Counted from the first letter of the stretch, positions 32,578 through 43,761 are shown. The stretch is DNA of 64,000 bases from Tipula vernalis (GCA_958295665.1 OY282560.1:262432641-262496640), one strand, 5' to 3'. Numbers and translations: made by a program. The notes: generated by a model from the sequence alone, not told the origin.

Positions 32578-35219
32578 CAGATCCCGCAGCCAAAAATCGA
32601 ATTGCATACTCTATAAATTATTTTATCGCAATTTTGGGGGAATGTCATCGAAGTCTATGGAATTCCGCAATTTATTTTATTCGATGCATTTCCAATTATA
32701 TGCTATTGTGGAAACTGGATTTCATTGTGAAATTTACAACGCTGAATTCTTTCCAAATTATTTTGTTGTTTTTAGATGTGACAGATCACCTTTGAATAGC
32801 TCGAAACAAACGAGAGGTGGTGTCCTCTTGGCTGTTCATTCATCACTTCATTGTGAGCGTATCATTGTACCGGGCTGTGTAACAATTGAATTTTTATGTG
32901 TTAAAGTTTTTATTTGTAAAAAAACATTTTATTTTATAGTTTATATATACCGCCTAGATCTTCTATCGATATTTATTTAAATCACATAGATTGTATAAGT
33001 GAAATAGTTAATATGTCTCATTGTAATGATACTATAGTAGTGTTGGGCGATTTTAATTTAACCAATATTAATTGGTCGGTTGTAATATTACCTTCTAATG
33101 TTCTGTCTATCAATGACTCGGCGGTAATAGACGCATTATTTAGTTTTAATCTTAAACAAATTAATTTATATTCTAATGATAATAATTCGTTTCTAGATTT
33201 AATTTTTGTTAATAATACGGAATATTTGTCAGTTTACGAATCTTTGACATCTTTTAAGAACAATGATAAAGATCATAATTCTCTCGAAATAGAATTTCAT
33301 GTTAATAACGTTAATGCTAAATGTCGTGAATTTTCTGTGGATGATTCGTTTTATGATTTTAAAGCATGCGATTCCCACGGTATGTCTGAGTTTCTCCGAT
33401 GCATATGCTGGAATGAGTTATTTCTTAACAACGATATTGATGTAAATGTAAAAAGTTTTAATGATTTGCTGTTTCTAGCTTTTGACCGTTTCGTACCTTT
33501 GAAAAGGAAACCTAACTACAGTTACCCTCCATGGTTTGATTCGGATTTGATTAATCTACGTAACCGTAAGAATAAAGCCTTTTACAGACTTCGAATCAAT
33601 GATTGTGACTCTAACAAATCTATTTTTGTCAATCTTCGGGATCAATTTAAATCCGAATTTCATACTAAATATCTACAATACATAAAAACGATCGAAGCTA
33701 ATATCAAACAAAACCCCAAATCATTTTGGAAGTTTGTTAATGATAAGCGCAAAACAACGGGCTTTCCGTCGATTATGAATTATGATGGAGTTCAGCTCTG
33801 CACTGTATCAGAAATATGTACAGGTTTTGCATTCTTCTTTCAATCGGTTTATAAAGATAACAGTAGTCTTATTGTTGATGACCCTATTGTCAGTAATTGT
33901 CAATTTAATATTCCTTATTTATCTATAACTGAAGATGATATATGTATGTAATTCCCTTTTGGATTTTAATGATGGATGTGGGCCTGACGGTATTCCCTCG
34001 TCAATACTTAAATGTTTTGCATCATATATTGCAACTCCGTTATGTTTTATTTTTAAGCAATCGTTAGTTAACGGCTATTTTCCAACCGCTTGGTAAGTGT
34101 CACATATTGTTCCAATATACAAAAAGGGGGACCGCTCTGATGTATCCAATTATCGTGGAATCTCAATTCTTTCATCGATCCATCGATACAAAAGAAATTA
34201 TCTCGGATTTTCAGCACGGTTTCACCAGTGGAAAATCTACGACTACCAATCTTTTACAATTTACTAAATTCGCTATTGAATCACTTGAGTCACAAGCCGC
34301 CCAGGTTGATGCGATTTACTTTGATTTTGCTAAAGCCTTTGATTCAATTGACCATACAACCATTATAAAAAAGCTCTCAGAAATTGGTGTCGCCCCTAAT
34401 TTTTTAAAATGGATTGGTTCTTATCTGGTGGGAAGAATACAATATGTTTTATTGAATCAAGTCAAATCGGATTATATATATTGCCATTCTGGGGTTCCGC
34501 AGGGATCACATTTGGGCCCAATCATTTTTCTTTTATTTGTGAATGACATTCCGAATATTTTTAAATTTTGTAACTGCTTATTATTTGCAGACGATTTGAA
34601 GATTTTTAAACATATTCAATCTTTAAATGACGCAGAAGTATTTCAATCAGAAATTAATTCATTATCTCGTTGGTGCTCTACGAATAAATTATTGATCAAT
34701 ATTAATAAATGCAACATCATGTCGTTCTATAAAACATCCAATCCGATTGTTTTCAATTATCAGTTGGAGGGTAATGAACTTTGTAGAGTAACTTCATTTG
34801 TTGACTTAGGTGTATTCTTTGATCAAAAATTAACTTTTGCTTTACATCTAGACAAAATAATATTAAAAGCCAATTCTATGTTGGGTTTTATTTTTAGAAT
34901 GACAAATGAGTTTATTGATATTTTTTCATGTGTTAGTTTATATACTTCTCTAGTTAGATCTCACCTGGAATACGCGGCGGTGGTTTGGTATCCTCACCAT
35001 GAAATACAGATTAAAAGATTGGAATCAATTCAGAAACGTTTTACCATTTACATTTATAGAAAGCTTGGTTATCTTTCAGATCGTAATCAGCCTATGTGGC
35101 AGCTAGTGCGTAATCTTCCAGGGTATGAAAATCGGTGTCTAAGCCTTCGAATTGATACTTTAGCGAAGCGTCGAAAAATTGCGTCAATGTTTGTCGGGGA
35201 TTCTTTGAACGGATTCTAG
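32565..35219 (+). pseudogene. LINE ORF2 (endonuclease-reverse transcriptase), broken
   Basis: Endonuclease pieces include AEFFPNYFVVFRCDRS and RGGVLLAV (near 32745-32840) and IVVLGDFNLTNINW (near 33025), then the pre-RT region YPPWFDSDLINLRNRKNKAF (near 33520). After a shift at about 33945 come GCGPDGIPSSIL and VSNYRGISILSSI. The RT core follows: YFDFAKAFDSIDH (34318), SGVPQGSHLGPI (34490) and LLFADDLKIF (34580), and a C-terminal HLEYAAVVWYPHHEIQIKRL. It has no RNase H. Several frameshifts, a stop near 34097 and a deletion around 34190 make it inactive. The family is Jockey superfamily; the exact clade is uncertain. Confidence 0.8.
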
Positions 35220-35699
35220 ATGCCCTAATCTTATTTCTGCCTGGAACATTTATGTGCCGGGTAGAAGTTTGCGGCAAAGGGAATTTCTATTTATCGAATT
35301 TCAAAGAACTAATTATGGCTATAACGAACCAACGGCTTCAATGGCCAAAATTTTCAATGATTATTATCATTTGTTTCATTTTGAAAAATCGAGAAAATGC
35401 TTTCGGTACGAAATTCGTAGTTGCAATTTTTGATTTTATAATATTTTTGGCATATATTCCGTATTGTACAAATTTTAATTATTATATTATGTAGTTACTA
35501 TTCATTAAGTTGTTTTTTTTAACTGTAGAATAGATTTTTTCTAAATAAATAAATAAAATAAATAGATACATAATCATCTTTATAATGCACTTTCATAAAA
35601 TTCTAGGGCTTAAAATATTGCTCCAACAAAAATAATTTAATGAATGAAATCATTTTAAATAAAAATGAAATTCTCATTAAACAACATTTGAGGATAAAG

Positions 35700-36660
35700 T
35701 TTAAGCGTTCCAAAAATTGTATCAACTGTTTCCAGCGAAACAGCACGGGTATGCTGCTCAAATTGAGCTGGGACTTTTACTTTTTTGGTTGGCAGCTGGA
35801 ACCACTTACCGTGTTGTCAGTATTGCCTTTAATATTCCCATTTCAACTGTGTTTGATATAGTTAACCGTGCAATGGACACGATTTTAAAATTGTTGCCGA
35901 AAATAATTGTGTTACCTTGTCCAAGTGAATACGACATCATAGCAATAAAGTTCTGCAATCGTGCGAAATCGAACATTTTTGAAAAGGCTGTAGGTGCTAT
36001 TGACGGCACTTATATCAAGATTAAGTGCCCGATGAATCCTCACGATGAGTATATAAACAGGAAGTTGGACTATAGCATTCAACTACAAGGTAACTAGCTA
36101 ACATTTTTTACAAATTAATGAGTTATTAATTGAACACTTTTAATATTTTTAGCTATTTGTGATGCTGACCATAAATTTTTGAATATTTGCGTTGGGCGGC
36201 CAGGATCTGTGCACGATCAAAGAGTACTGCGAAACAGTGAAGTGTATCTAAAAAAAAATATCCTCCGAAAGCTTATTACTTGCTTGGTGATAGCGGTTAC
36301 CAAATAACGTTGAAGCCTATAGCCATTATTACACCATATATCGCAAACCGCCTTTTGACGCAGCAACAAAATAAGTTTAACCATCTGCATAGCATAGCGC
36401 GCATAGCAATTGAACAAACGTTTGGTGAAATGAAGACCAGGTGGAGGTGCATTTTCCTTCGTTCATTGGAGATCAATATCAAAAAGTGTATAAAGGTCAT
36501 TGCAATTTGTTGTATATTGCACAATATTTGTTTAGATGTTGGAGATCTTATGAATGTTGAAGAATTTAGAATTGAAGATGATTCGTTAATGACAGATGAA
36601 AACCATCAACCTCAGCGCAAAGCTTCAGAATTCCGGAATCATTTATGCTCAAAATTGTAA
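35700..36660 (+). pseudogene. PIF/Harbinger DDE transposase, main part
   Basis: Coding resumes with FQKLYQLFPAKQ, IELGLLLFWLAAGTTYRVVS and a helix-turn-helix-like IPISTVFDIV. The first catalytic Asp follows in VGAIDGTYIKIKCP, with NRKLDYSIQLQ. A 63-nt intron (36090-36152) separates this from AICDADHKFLNICVGRPGSV. After a one-base shift in the A9 run near 36250 come LLGDSGYQI, IAIITPY, ARIAIEQTFGEMKTRWRC (catalytic Glu) and ILHNICLDVGDLM. The stop is at 36660. These are DDE_Tnp_4 features in proper order. The A-run frameshift and the LINE insertion inactivate it. Confidence 0.85.
36090..36152 (+). other. putative 63-nt intron in the Harbinger transposase
   Basis: CAAG|GTAACT opens and TATTTTTAG|CTATTTG closes the interval. 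Removing it joins SIQLQ to AICDAD in phase 1, the continuous sequence expected for this family. The interval contains an in-frame TAG. Confidence 0.75.
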
Positions 36661-37029
36661 AAAACAATATTTTTTATAATTATAAATTTATTTCATTTGT
36701 AAAAAAATAATATTTTAAAAATTCATTCAATTGTTTTTTTTTATAAAAATATCAATTCAAAATTTTTTAATAACTATCCGACAGTAACTCTACTTCGGGG
36801 AAATATTTCTGGCAAACCTTTTTAATAATTTTATTATTTTACTTATTTAATTTACAATTGATTCGTCCCTCTTTTTTATGTAGTCAAAGATTATATCTGT
36901 TTGTTTCAAACTTTTTTTTTGTTTACTGCGAGGCGGTGACTCTAAGGCGTTTTGACTGGTTCCGGCTATTGGCGATGAAGGCAAAGTTTCCTCTATGGAG
37001 TTTGGTTCTGTTATTTCAATCTGTCGGAC

Positions 37030-37340
37030 TTAACTGATTTCTAAGTCGAACTCAATTTCTGAATCGTATTCAATTAATTCATCGAAAGTATCACTTTCGG
37101 TACCGGGTAAATAGTTGAAGCTGTCTATAATATTTGTTGGTTTAATGTTCTCTTTGTCTCCCATGAAATCATTAATTTTTGTGAAATATCGCCAATTTGG
37201 TGAGTTGATTCTTGATGGTGCCGTACCTGTTTGTGGATCTTTTAATTTTTTATATATATCACACAAATTATGCCACTTTTTGGAATATTCATGGGATGTT
37301 CACTGTGCCAGTTCTGGCCTTAATGCTGGTATAGTTCTAA
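37030..37340 (-). pseudogene. Harbinger accessory Myb/SANT-like protein fragment
   Basis: The minus strand reads SKKWHNLCDIYKKLKDPQTG, then RINSPNWRYFTKINDFMGDK, followed by an acidic tail (SDTFDELIEYDSEIEFDLEI). Trp spacing and context resemble the Myb/SANT (MADF-like) DNA-binding protein that accompanies PIF/Harbinger transposases and helps import them into the nucleus. A TGA in the frame near 37308 and an AG acceptor-like site upstream (near 37338) suggest an interrupted, possibly once intron-containing gene. Confidence 0.55.
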
Positions 37341-37626
37341 AAATGTAAACAAAAAATTAAATAATGCAATAAAATAAAACGCACAAAACTTATACACACA
37401 TAGTGTATAATTTTTTTTATTAATTTCTGGTTCTGCAGGGCCCTCGCTTCTATTAGGGCATTAGTTTCATTTTCACTCCCTTAAATAAAAAATAATGAAA
37501 TATTATTATAACTACGAAACTTTAACAAAAATATTTTTAAGTTTAGGTTATGTATAAATGATAATATGAATATTTAATGTTTCAACTTAAAAATATTAAA
37601 AAAAATATACACTACATCGCACGTTA

Positions 37627-38538
37627 TAAAGGGTTTTCCAATAAGAACTTGACAACTTTTTTTTTAAATAAAACGCAAACCATTTGAGATATCTCGAAAA
37701 TTTTATTATTGAGTCAAAGTATAATCAAAACATTTATGTATGGAATTCGACATCGTTCATATGTCCACCACGGGAACGTTTGCATTTGTCGATTCGTTGA
37801 ACCCAATTTTCGATGACTCGGCCACATATTTCGACGGAAACGGCCGCTATCTCTCGTTCAATATTGGCTATGAGCTCCTCTAACGAGACCGGCTTGTTGG
37901 CATAGACCAATGATTTAACGTAGCTCATAAAAAAAAGTCTAGAGTTGTTAAATCACACGATCTAGGTGGTCAACCATAGGACCATTTCTGGATATAACAC
38001 GTTCATCGAATTTAGATTTCAATAAGGCGATTGTTAGACGCTCTGTGTGGCATCTTGCACCGTCTTGTTGAAACCCCATATCATTAATGTCTATAGCTCA
38101 TGCAATTGACCAAAGAAATAACGTTGCAACATGTCTCTGTAGCAGCGAATCGACTATTTTGGTTCGTTTGGGTCGGACGCTTGAACGGCAGCAATATTCT
38201 AGGCACTTTGACCAACCCGTTGTCTCACTGGCACGGGAACATCCGACAGCGAATATTTAGGCTCAAATTTTTTCACTACATTATGAATTATTTGCTTGTC
38301 TATTGGGACGATAATTACGACCAAAAATTGGAATTAACGCTCTTGAAGTTGCAGTCACCGACTCGGAAATTTTGTAGTAAATTTTAATTATTTGTAAACG
38401 TTGTTCACTCGTGTACTTCACCATGATGAAAATGTTGCCTTTACTGAATGTTTTGACACTGACAGTTTGGTTATTGGTTTAAGGGTGCGTTCACAGTGAA
38501 AGTTCAAAGTTGTCAAGTCCTTATTGGAAAACCCTTTA
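37627..38538 (-). mobile_element. Tc1/mariner-superfamily relic, 912 bp
   Basis: The ends TAAAGGGTTTTCCAATAAGA and, reversed, the copy at 38504-38538 form a TIR of about 33 bp with one mismatch. TA flanks both sides (37625-37626 and 38539-38540). The element sits in the right part of the Harbinger transposon. It contains fragments of a transposase on the minus strand and is internally deleted. Confidence 0.9.
37737..38424 (-). pseudogene. mariner-superfamily transposase, internally deleted
   Basis: The minus-strand frame starts MVKYTSEQRLQIIKIYYKIS near 38424, breaks within about 40 codons, and later shows DMGFQQDGARCHTERLTIAL (second catalytic Asp region), ISRNGPMVDHL and MSYVKSLVYANKPVSLEELI. 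It ends VIENWVQRIDKCKRSRGG with a His-rich-motif C-terminus. The first catalytic Asp region and part of the third are missing or mutated, so it is dead. Motifs place it in the IS630/Tc1/mariner superfamily outside classical Tc1. Confidence 0.75.
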
Positions 38539-38819
38539 TAATTTTCGTTTCGTTTTATATTTATTTTCGTCGTACTATGAAACTTGACTACTAAACAACG
38601 TGATTTTATGGCATTTAATAAAGGATATTTGGGATTTTAAAAAAGCAGAAAAATAGGTATTTATCTGCAGAATCCAAATATGCCCCTAACACATTTTTCG
38701 ACTTTTGGCGCTTGTGACTTTTTTTCTTAGCACGGCAGTAAAATGCAGATAAGCGACTTTTGCTTTTTAGTAAAGAAGTAGGTCTAAATAAATAAGTATA
38801 ACTTTCGGAAAGGGCCTTA

Positions 38820-39335
38820 GCTACTATTTATCAAATACTTTAAAATACAATAGATTAGAAATAAACAAACTACGCACAATCACTCTTTAACAACAATAAA
38901 AACTAAATGGTTTTTTACTTTAAACTCTTTTCTATTTATCGACATTTTTTTATTATAAAAAAAAAACATGAACGAAAGGTGTGACGTCTTGGGGTGTAAA
39001 GATATGTTTGTAAATGAAAAGGTTCTAGTAAAACATTAATTAAGTATCTATAAACAAGATTTTATTAATTTATTTTCAAATCATATATTTATCAATTATT
39101 TTTCTTGATAACGTAGAGATCAAAAGCCATTTTTTTTTTGTCTTTCTATTCCCCTTAAATTAAGTTCGAATTTTATCCTGACGGCTTGTATATCTAGGAA
39201 TGCTTTGGGCCAACACACGACTTTCTTTTATTAACAGCGAATTTTGAGATAGATGGTTTGCTATAATTTTGAAGTTTGGTAGTTGAGGGTATTGACGATA
39301 GGGAGTATGAAAAGAAGGTTAATTATAATATATTG
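38820..39335. other. no gene recognised
   Basis: The flank of the Harbinger element contains, near 39176-39210, the inverted partner of the segment at 31213-31243. Nothing else was recognised. Confidence 0.4.
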
Positions 39336-39921
39336 TGATGTCGGAGGAAATTTTAGTGAAGGCCATAGAAAATAGTGGTGGCACATGGAAGTTTTCGGAT
39401 GATGATGGTCGTAATGTGGTCGGTGGAAATGTATGTGAACGTAGTGGAAGTGAGATTACCGGATTACAGTGAGCACGTAGGGACGCTTATACTAATAGTG
39501 TGTGTATCTAAAATTGTGAGAATTTAGTCCAGAACGTGAGAAATTCTAGTCTGAAGTATTTTCCGAACATAACGGATAGGTGACCGTTGTTCGATCCAAT
39601 TATCAGTGAAGTCGACGTATCACAATTTATCAATAAAATTGAGAAGTGCGGTTATTTATGTGTATAATTTGGGACGAAACAGCAATAACACATTTTACCT
39701 TGTCGCGGTTAAAAGAGAATGCTTGGTAGTTATTGGAGGGACAGTCTTCCCAGAAGCGAAAGGAGGTGCTGCTCGTCGATTATTTTTATAAAAAGCTAGC
39801 ACCATTTAACTCGGATGAACTGATCGAGTGGATAGTGATGGGCTTGGGTAATAAAAGATTTGGTGATTATTTGGGTCCAAAAATAATGTTAAAGTCGAAA
39901 GCAAAAATTCAACAAATTTGA
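39336..39921 (+). pseudogene. possible Gypsy gag relic
   Basis: Joined by eye across stops, the plus-strand frames read PLFDPIISEVDVSQFINKIE, then a Trp-Asp-Glu-Thr segment (VIWDETAITHFTLSRLKENA). Next come LVDYFYKKLAPFNSDELIEW and IVMGLGNKRFGDYLGP. The pattern (FDP, W..K.E, FTLSRL, YFYKKLA, ELIEWIVMGL) follows the Gag capsid layout of many insect Gypsy elements. There is no protease or RT downstream before the piggyBac element. The start, end and family are uncertain. Confidence 0.45.
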
Positions 39922-40627
39922 TGTAATATTAAAACCAGTTGTCCTATGTTTCTTCCCAATAAAGATTTAGACTGCTTCGCCATTTGAAAAATTAATTAAG
40001 TTTTTTTTATTGGTCCTTATAATGTAAAACTGCAAAGGTTAATACAAAATAAACAAATTGCGCAATCAAACATAAAATTCAAAAATTAATCATGAATAAA
40101 ATAAAAAACAAAACTATAGAAAAACGGGAAACATTGACAAGAATACAAAAGCTGCAAAAAAAATTAAAAATATTGAAAGAATAAAATTTTAAACTTAACC
40201 CTCCGTTACTAACCATCATTTTTGGTAATAAAGTACTAACCATGGGTGCGATCAACCCATAACTTTTTAACTCATAATTTAAAGAACCGAACCATTCAAA
40301 TGACTAAAAGTTTTATTTTATGAAAGTTTAATAATAAAACAGCAAATTAAACTCAAAAATAATCCATTTTATTATTTCAATTTTTTTTTGTTTAATTAAA
40401 CATAAAACGTTAAATTTCAGTCAAAATAATATATAAATTGGTGGTTACTCTGTAGACTTTATCACAGGCGTTTAATCCATAATCACAATTTATTGTTTCA
40501 TATATTTTTGGAAAGCTGAAATGATAAATAAAAATTAATGTGTAAATAATTTTTTTGTGATAGAGCAAATATTTTGAGATACAGTTCATTGAAAAATTGT
40601 AATTTACCAAATTTTTTTTTTTCGAAA

Positions 40628-42418
40628 TTACTCTTCATCACTAGTTAACGCGGTTTCTGGGGCTACTTGACCCATTTGTTTATAGCACAAAGTACAAATC
40701 GATATAGTGTGACTACCGCAAATGTATTTGGCACATTCGATGCAAGTTGTTTTTGTCTTCCGGTCATTTTTATAGCTGCATATCTGACATCGGCTGCATT
40801 TTTCCATTTTCCTTTTTTTATAAGAAGGTTGGGTTGAGTCACGTTGAATGTGTGAGGTTTCAGTTGGTTGGTTCTGATTAGTCGCAGGATTAGTAGCAAA
40901 TTTAATACAACTGTCTCTTACAGCTGATGTCAATTTACTTATTTTGCTGCGTCTATTAATTTGAGCTTGCATAAGGCTCAATGCAAGATCTTTTATATAC
41001 AAAGATCTTTTCTGATACTTCCGAGGTGGATCTACGGTCGACAATAGCACAATGCGACCATTTATGCTTGATAAATTAAGCAAACAGAAAAATATGACTA
41101 AAGGCCAACGACGACAGGTTCTGGCAACATTATAGCTTCCACATAATTGGTCGGTGGTATCTACACCGCCTTTAGTTTTATTGTAAAATTCAATGGCCTC
41201 GGGCAAATTTTTTGGCCCACTTATAATGTTACCATCCATATGCAGTGTCGACAGAAGTAACACACATTTGTTTTTTTTCGGAACATACGATAAAATAGTA
41301 GTATCTCTTTTATAGCCAAATATGGTTGACTTCAGTGCACGATTTTTGGCTATAGTGAACGTGGGTGGCAAAAATCGCTTATTTTTTCGGATAGTGCCTA
41401 CGAGAGTGGTTTTGTTTCGCAGCAACTCCTCTGCCAATGGATAAGTTGTGAACCAATTATCTGTAGTTATGTTTCGGCCAGCTCCTTGAAGATGTTTCGT
41501 CAATCGTTGCACTATGATTTCTGCTTTATTGGATAAATTATATGGACCAGGATGTTGTTGACCACAATAAACTTCTAGTTTTGAGGTATAAAACGTTACG
41601 GAATCTACAGCTGAAAATATTTTTATTCCATATTTCGCTGGTTTGTTTGGAATATACTGCCTAAAGCTACAACGCCCCCGAAAGCTTTCAAGCTTTTCAT
41701 CGACCGTCACATAACATCCCACATTGTAGTTTTGTTGACAATTTATATTGAACTTATCAAAAATTTCCCGGATGGGGGCTAATTTGTCAATTTGACGCCT
41801 TTCTTGTCGAGTGTCCACATTATCAAAGCGAATGCTCCGCATCAAAAATTGAAACCGGTTGTAGGTCATTGTGGCGGGAAATATTTCCATTCCCATCCCG
41901 TTTGTAGCCCAAAGGTCACGGACGTGGACGTGGGAGGATTTATGCACTCCACATAAATACAGTAATCCAAATAAACTGTGCATTTCTGTTATATCGGTAG
42001 TACGCGCATGCTTAATATTTTTATAATTCCCTTGTTGTTTGGTTATAAATAAATTCGTATTTTCCACTATATGGTCGACAAAATTAAAAAAAAGTTCCCA
42101 ACTCTCTAGTGGAGTTTTGACATTTTTAGAACGGTCCGTTAGACTTGGTAAGGTTCTAAATAAATTCTCTGACCGTGCTCTCCTAACAACAAAAGGCTTA
42201 TTTTTCCAAATGGACCCGTCTTTACCAATAAAGTTGTCTTCATTCGATTCTTCAGAATTATTTTCGGTATCGAGCTCTTGTTCGGTGTCTGACTCATGGT
42301 CACTTTGTATTTCTACATCGCTCTCATTCGATGATTGGTCACCAATAAACTCATCCTCACTGTCTAATTCCGCCAATATTTGTCTAAGTCTCTCCTGTTC
42401 TCTCTCATAACTGCACAT
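40628..42418 (-). CDS. piggyBac-like transposase (DDD), intact frame
   Basis: The 596-codon frame starts at ATG 42418 with an acidic N-terminus (about residues 15-65 rich in Glu, Asp and Ser). The DDE_Tnp_1_7-type core follows, from WELFFNFVDHIVENTN onward. Catalytic Asp residues are seen in YVTVDEKLESFRGRC (about residue 239), TTDNWFTTYPLA (about 320) and GGVDTTDQLCGSYN (about 418, with the following DQ). The C-terminus ends in a Cys/His cluster, CSRCQICSYKN...CIECAKYICGSH...CTLC, the cross-brace zinc finger that binds terminal repeats in piggyBac. No stop or frameshift is present and length matches the family (about 590-600). It would excise precisely at TTAA. Domesticated copies also look like this, but here TIRs and TTAA remain. 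Confidence 0.95.
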   Translation of the reverse strand: MCSYEREQERLRQILAELDSEDEFIGDQSSNESDVEIQSDHESDTEQELDTENNSEESNEDNFIGKDGSIWKNKPFVVRRARSENLFRTLPSLTDRSKNVKTPLESWELFFNFVDHIVENTNLFITKQQGNYKNIKHARTTDITEMHSLFGLLYLCGVHKSSHVHVRDLWATNGMGMEIFPATMTYNRFQFLMRSIRFDNVDTRQERRQIDKLAPIREIFDKFNINCQQNYNVGCYVTVDEKLESFRGRCSFRQYIPNKPAKYGIKIFSAVDSVTFYTSKLEVYCGQQHPGPYNLSNKAEIIVQRLTKHLQGAGRNITTDNWFTTYPLAEELLRNKTTLVGTIRKNKRFLPPTFTIAKNRALKSTIFGYKRDTTILSYVPKKNKCVLLLSTLHMDGNIISGPKNLPEAIEFYNKTKGGVDTTDQLCGSYNVARTCRRWPLVIFFCLLNLSSINGRIVLLSTVDPPRKYQKRSLYIKDLALSLMQAQINRRSKISKLTSAVRDSCIKFATNPATNQNQPTETSHIQRDSTQPSYKKRKMEKCSRCQICSYKNDRKTKTTCIECAKYICGSHTISICTLCYKQMGQVAPETALTSDEE

Positions 42419-42559
42419 CTAATAAAAACATATACATATGTATGTTTACCGTTAATTTAAACAAATATAATGTTATTTTCTATTTACCTTCACTTTTATA
42501 ATAATCTACTTGAACAAATAACCTAGATATAACCGTGAAGACACAGAAAAATCAAAAAA

Positions 42560-42675
42560 TTGAATTACTATCCTGGGTGTAAGACACCCAAAAACTTAAA
42601 ACGTAATTACTAACCTGGGTGTAAGACACCCTAAAACATAAAACTTAATTACTAACCTGGGTGTAATCGACCCAA
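42560..42675. repeat. subterminal tandem repeats of the piggyBac-like element
   Basis: Three units begin ATTACTAWCCTGGGTGTAA (about 42564, 42606 and 42650), spaced about 44 bp apart. Each contains a GGGTGT..ACACCC or GGGTGT..GACCC palindrome. A related unit lies inside the left end (40230-40257) and another at the extreme right (42829-42860). They probably bind transposase, as subterminal repeats do in piggyBac. Confidence 0.8.
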
Positions 42676-42869
42676 ACACTTTTTGTTTCTGACTATGTTA
42701 AACCTTCGAACGACAAAACGCAACTGATAATAATTTCAAGATGGAAGGAAATTTACAAGGTTAAAATACATATTGGTCTGAAGTTGGTGATGATTGTTTA
42801 TTTTGCAACTTTTCGAACTCGAAAATAAATTGGGTCGTTTACACCCATAGGTTAGTAACGCAGGGTTAA

Positions 42870-43759
42870 AATAATTGCTTATTTGGTTTTTTTTTCTAGT
42901 TATGTATTTTAAACAACGCAATGGTTGGTAATTGATCGATTCTCTTTGTACCTTGTCAACAATTTTGCGCCTCGGTTTCGAATTTTCATACTGTTATAAT
43001 TTTAACGTTTTTCTCCATACTGATGAGGCAAAGTAATTGAAAGCGGCCTCTACACTTTTCAAAAGAAATCCTTGATTTGAGAAGCCCCATACTTCCCACA
43101 AGTTTCCTGTAACACATCAGAATTAATTTTTATTCTTATAGAAATTGAGCCTGGTTGATCGTAGCTCTTCTAAGTTTCTTTTATTTTATTATGCTATCAT
43201 TTCTAATAAATCTTGATATTCATTATATATTTTAAACTCATGTAAAGTTAATAAGTTATTTTCGTTAAGCTTTTATTTATTTTATAAAATATTTTTTTAG
43301 TTCTTAGCTTAACTTTTATATTTAATTAATTAAAAAAAAAAATATAATAAAATAAAGAAATACATAATTATATGTTTTAACGTGCGATTTCCGATACCGA
43401 AAAATAAAAATTTGAATTTTTCGTTTCGTTATTTTATAAATTAAACGGCTAACATTGTAAATATTTCATAGAAATGCCGATTTTTTTGAAAATCGCACCT
43501 TACAAACAATGCGACATTTCACAAAATGGAGACCAATATCCACCAGTATCAAAAAAAATTGTTTCATAAATCGTACAAAATCAGCAAAAATAAAAATTTA
43601 ATTGGCAACTGGTAACTTAATTCAAAAAATGTTTGTATCATAAGTTCATATCTACACATAAATAATTTTTATACAAACCAAAAAAATATCTTTTTTTATG
43701 AAATTACATAAAACAAAAGAAAAAGAGATGATAGTATGCACAAACATAGAAAACATACA
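42870..43759. other. no gene recognised
   Basis: This is AT-rich sequence between the piggyBac-like and Tc1-like elements, with no motif found. Confidence 0.5.
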
Positions 43760-43761
43760 TA

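Larger units (their letters stand above)
31900..35565 (+). mobile_element. Jockey/CR1-like LINE inserted in the Harbinger transposase
   Basis: ORF1 (31978-32577) and an overlapping broken ORF2 (32565-35219) are followed by a roughly 340-bp 3' end with an (AAATAA)n-type tail at 35535-35562. The LINE lies between the two parts of the Harbinger transposase. The edges are approximate: GATACA occurs near both ends (about 31890 and 35563), but the match is too short to be sure of the target duplication. Confidence 0.75.
31356..38816 (+). mobile_element. PIF/Harbinger transposon with TTA duplication and nested inserts
   Basis: The left end (TGCCCTTTCCAAAGGTTATA) and right end (reverse complement GGCCCTTTCCGAAAGTTATA) form a TIR of about 46 bp, continuing with CTTATTTATTTAGAC. 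TTA flanks both ends (31353-31355 and 38817-38819), the hallmark of PIF/Harbinger insertion. Inside are a DDE transposase on the plus strand, split by a LINE, and a Myb/SANT-like gene on the minus strand. That is the usual two-gene content. A piggyBac-type MITE sits near the left end and a mariner relic near the right end. Without these the element would be about 2.6 kb. Confidence 0.9.
40199..42865 (-). mobile_element. piggyBac-like transposon, apparently complete
   Basis: TTAA flanks both ends (40195-40198 and 42866-42869). The terminal inverted repeats CCCTCCGTTACTAACC and, on the right, reverse complement CCCTGCGTTACTAACC differ at one of 16 bases. Related TACTAACC...GGGTG units recur inside both ends. 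One unbroken transposase frame occupies the minus strand. The total length of 2667 bp is typical. Nothing in the sequence shows it to be dead. Confidence 0.96.

Noticed and set aside
42039..42410. Ser-rich plus-strand frame over the piggyBac N-terminus
   Set aside because: It is the antisense of the acidic N-terminal region of the transposase.
42560..42675. CRISPR-like regularly spaced repeats
   Set aside because: Only three palindromic units occur, within a piggyBac element end of a eukaryotic genome; they are subterminal transposase sites instead.
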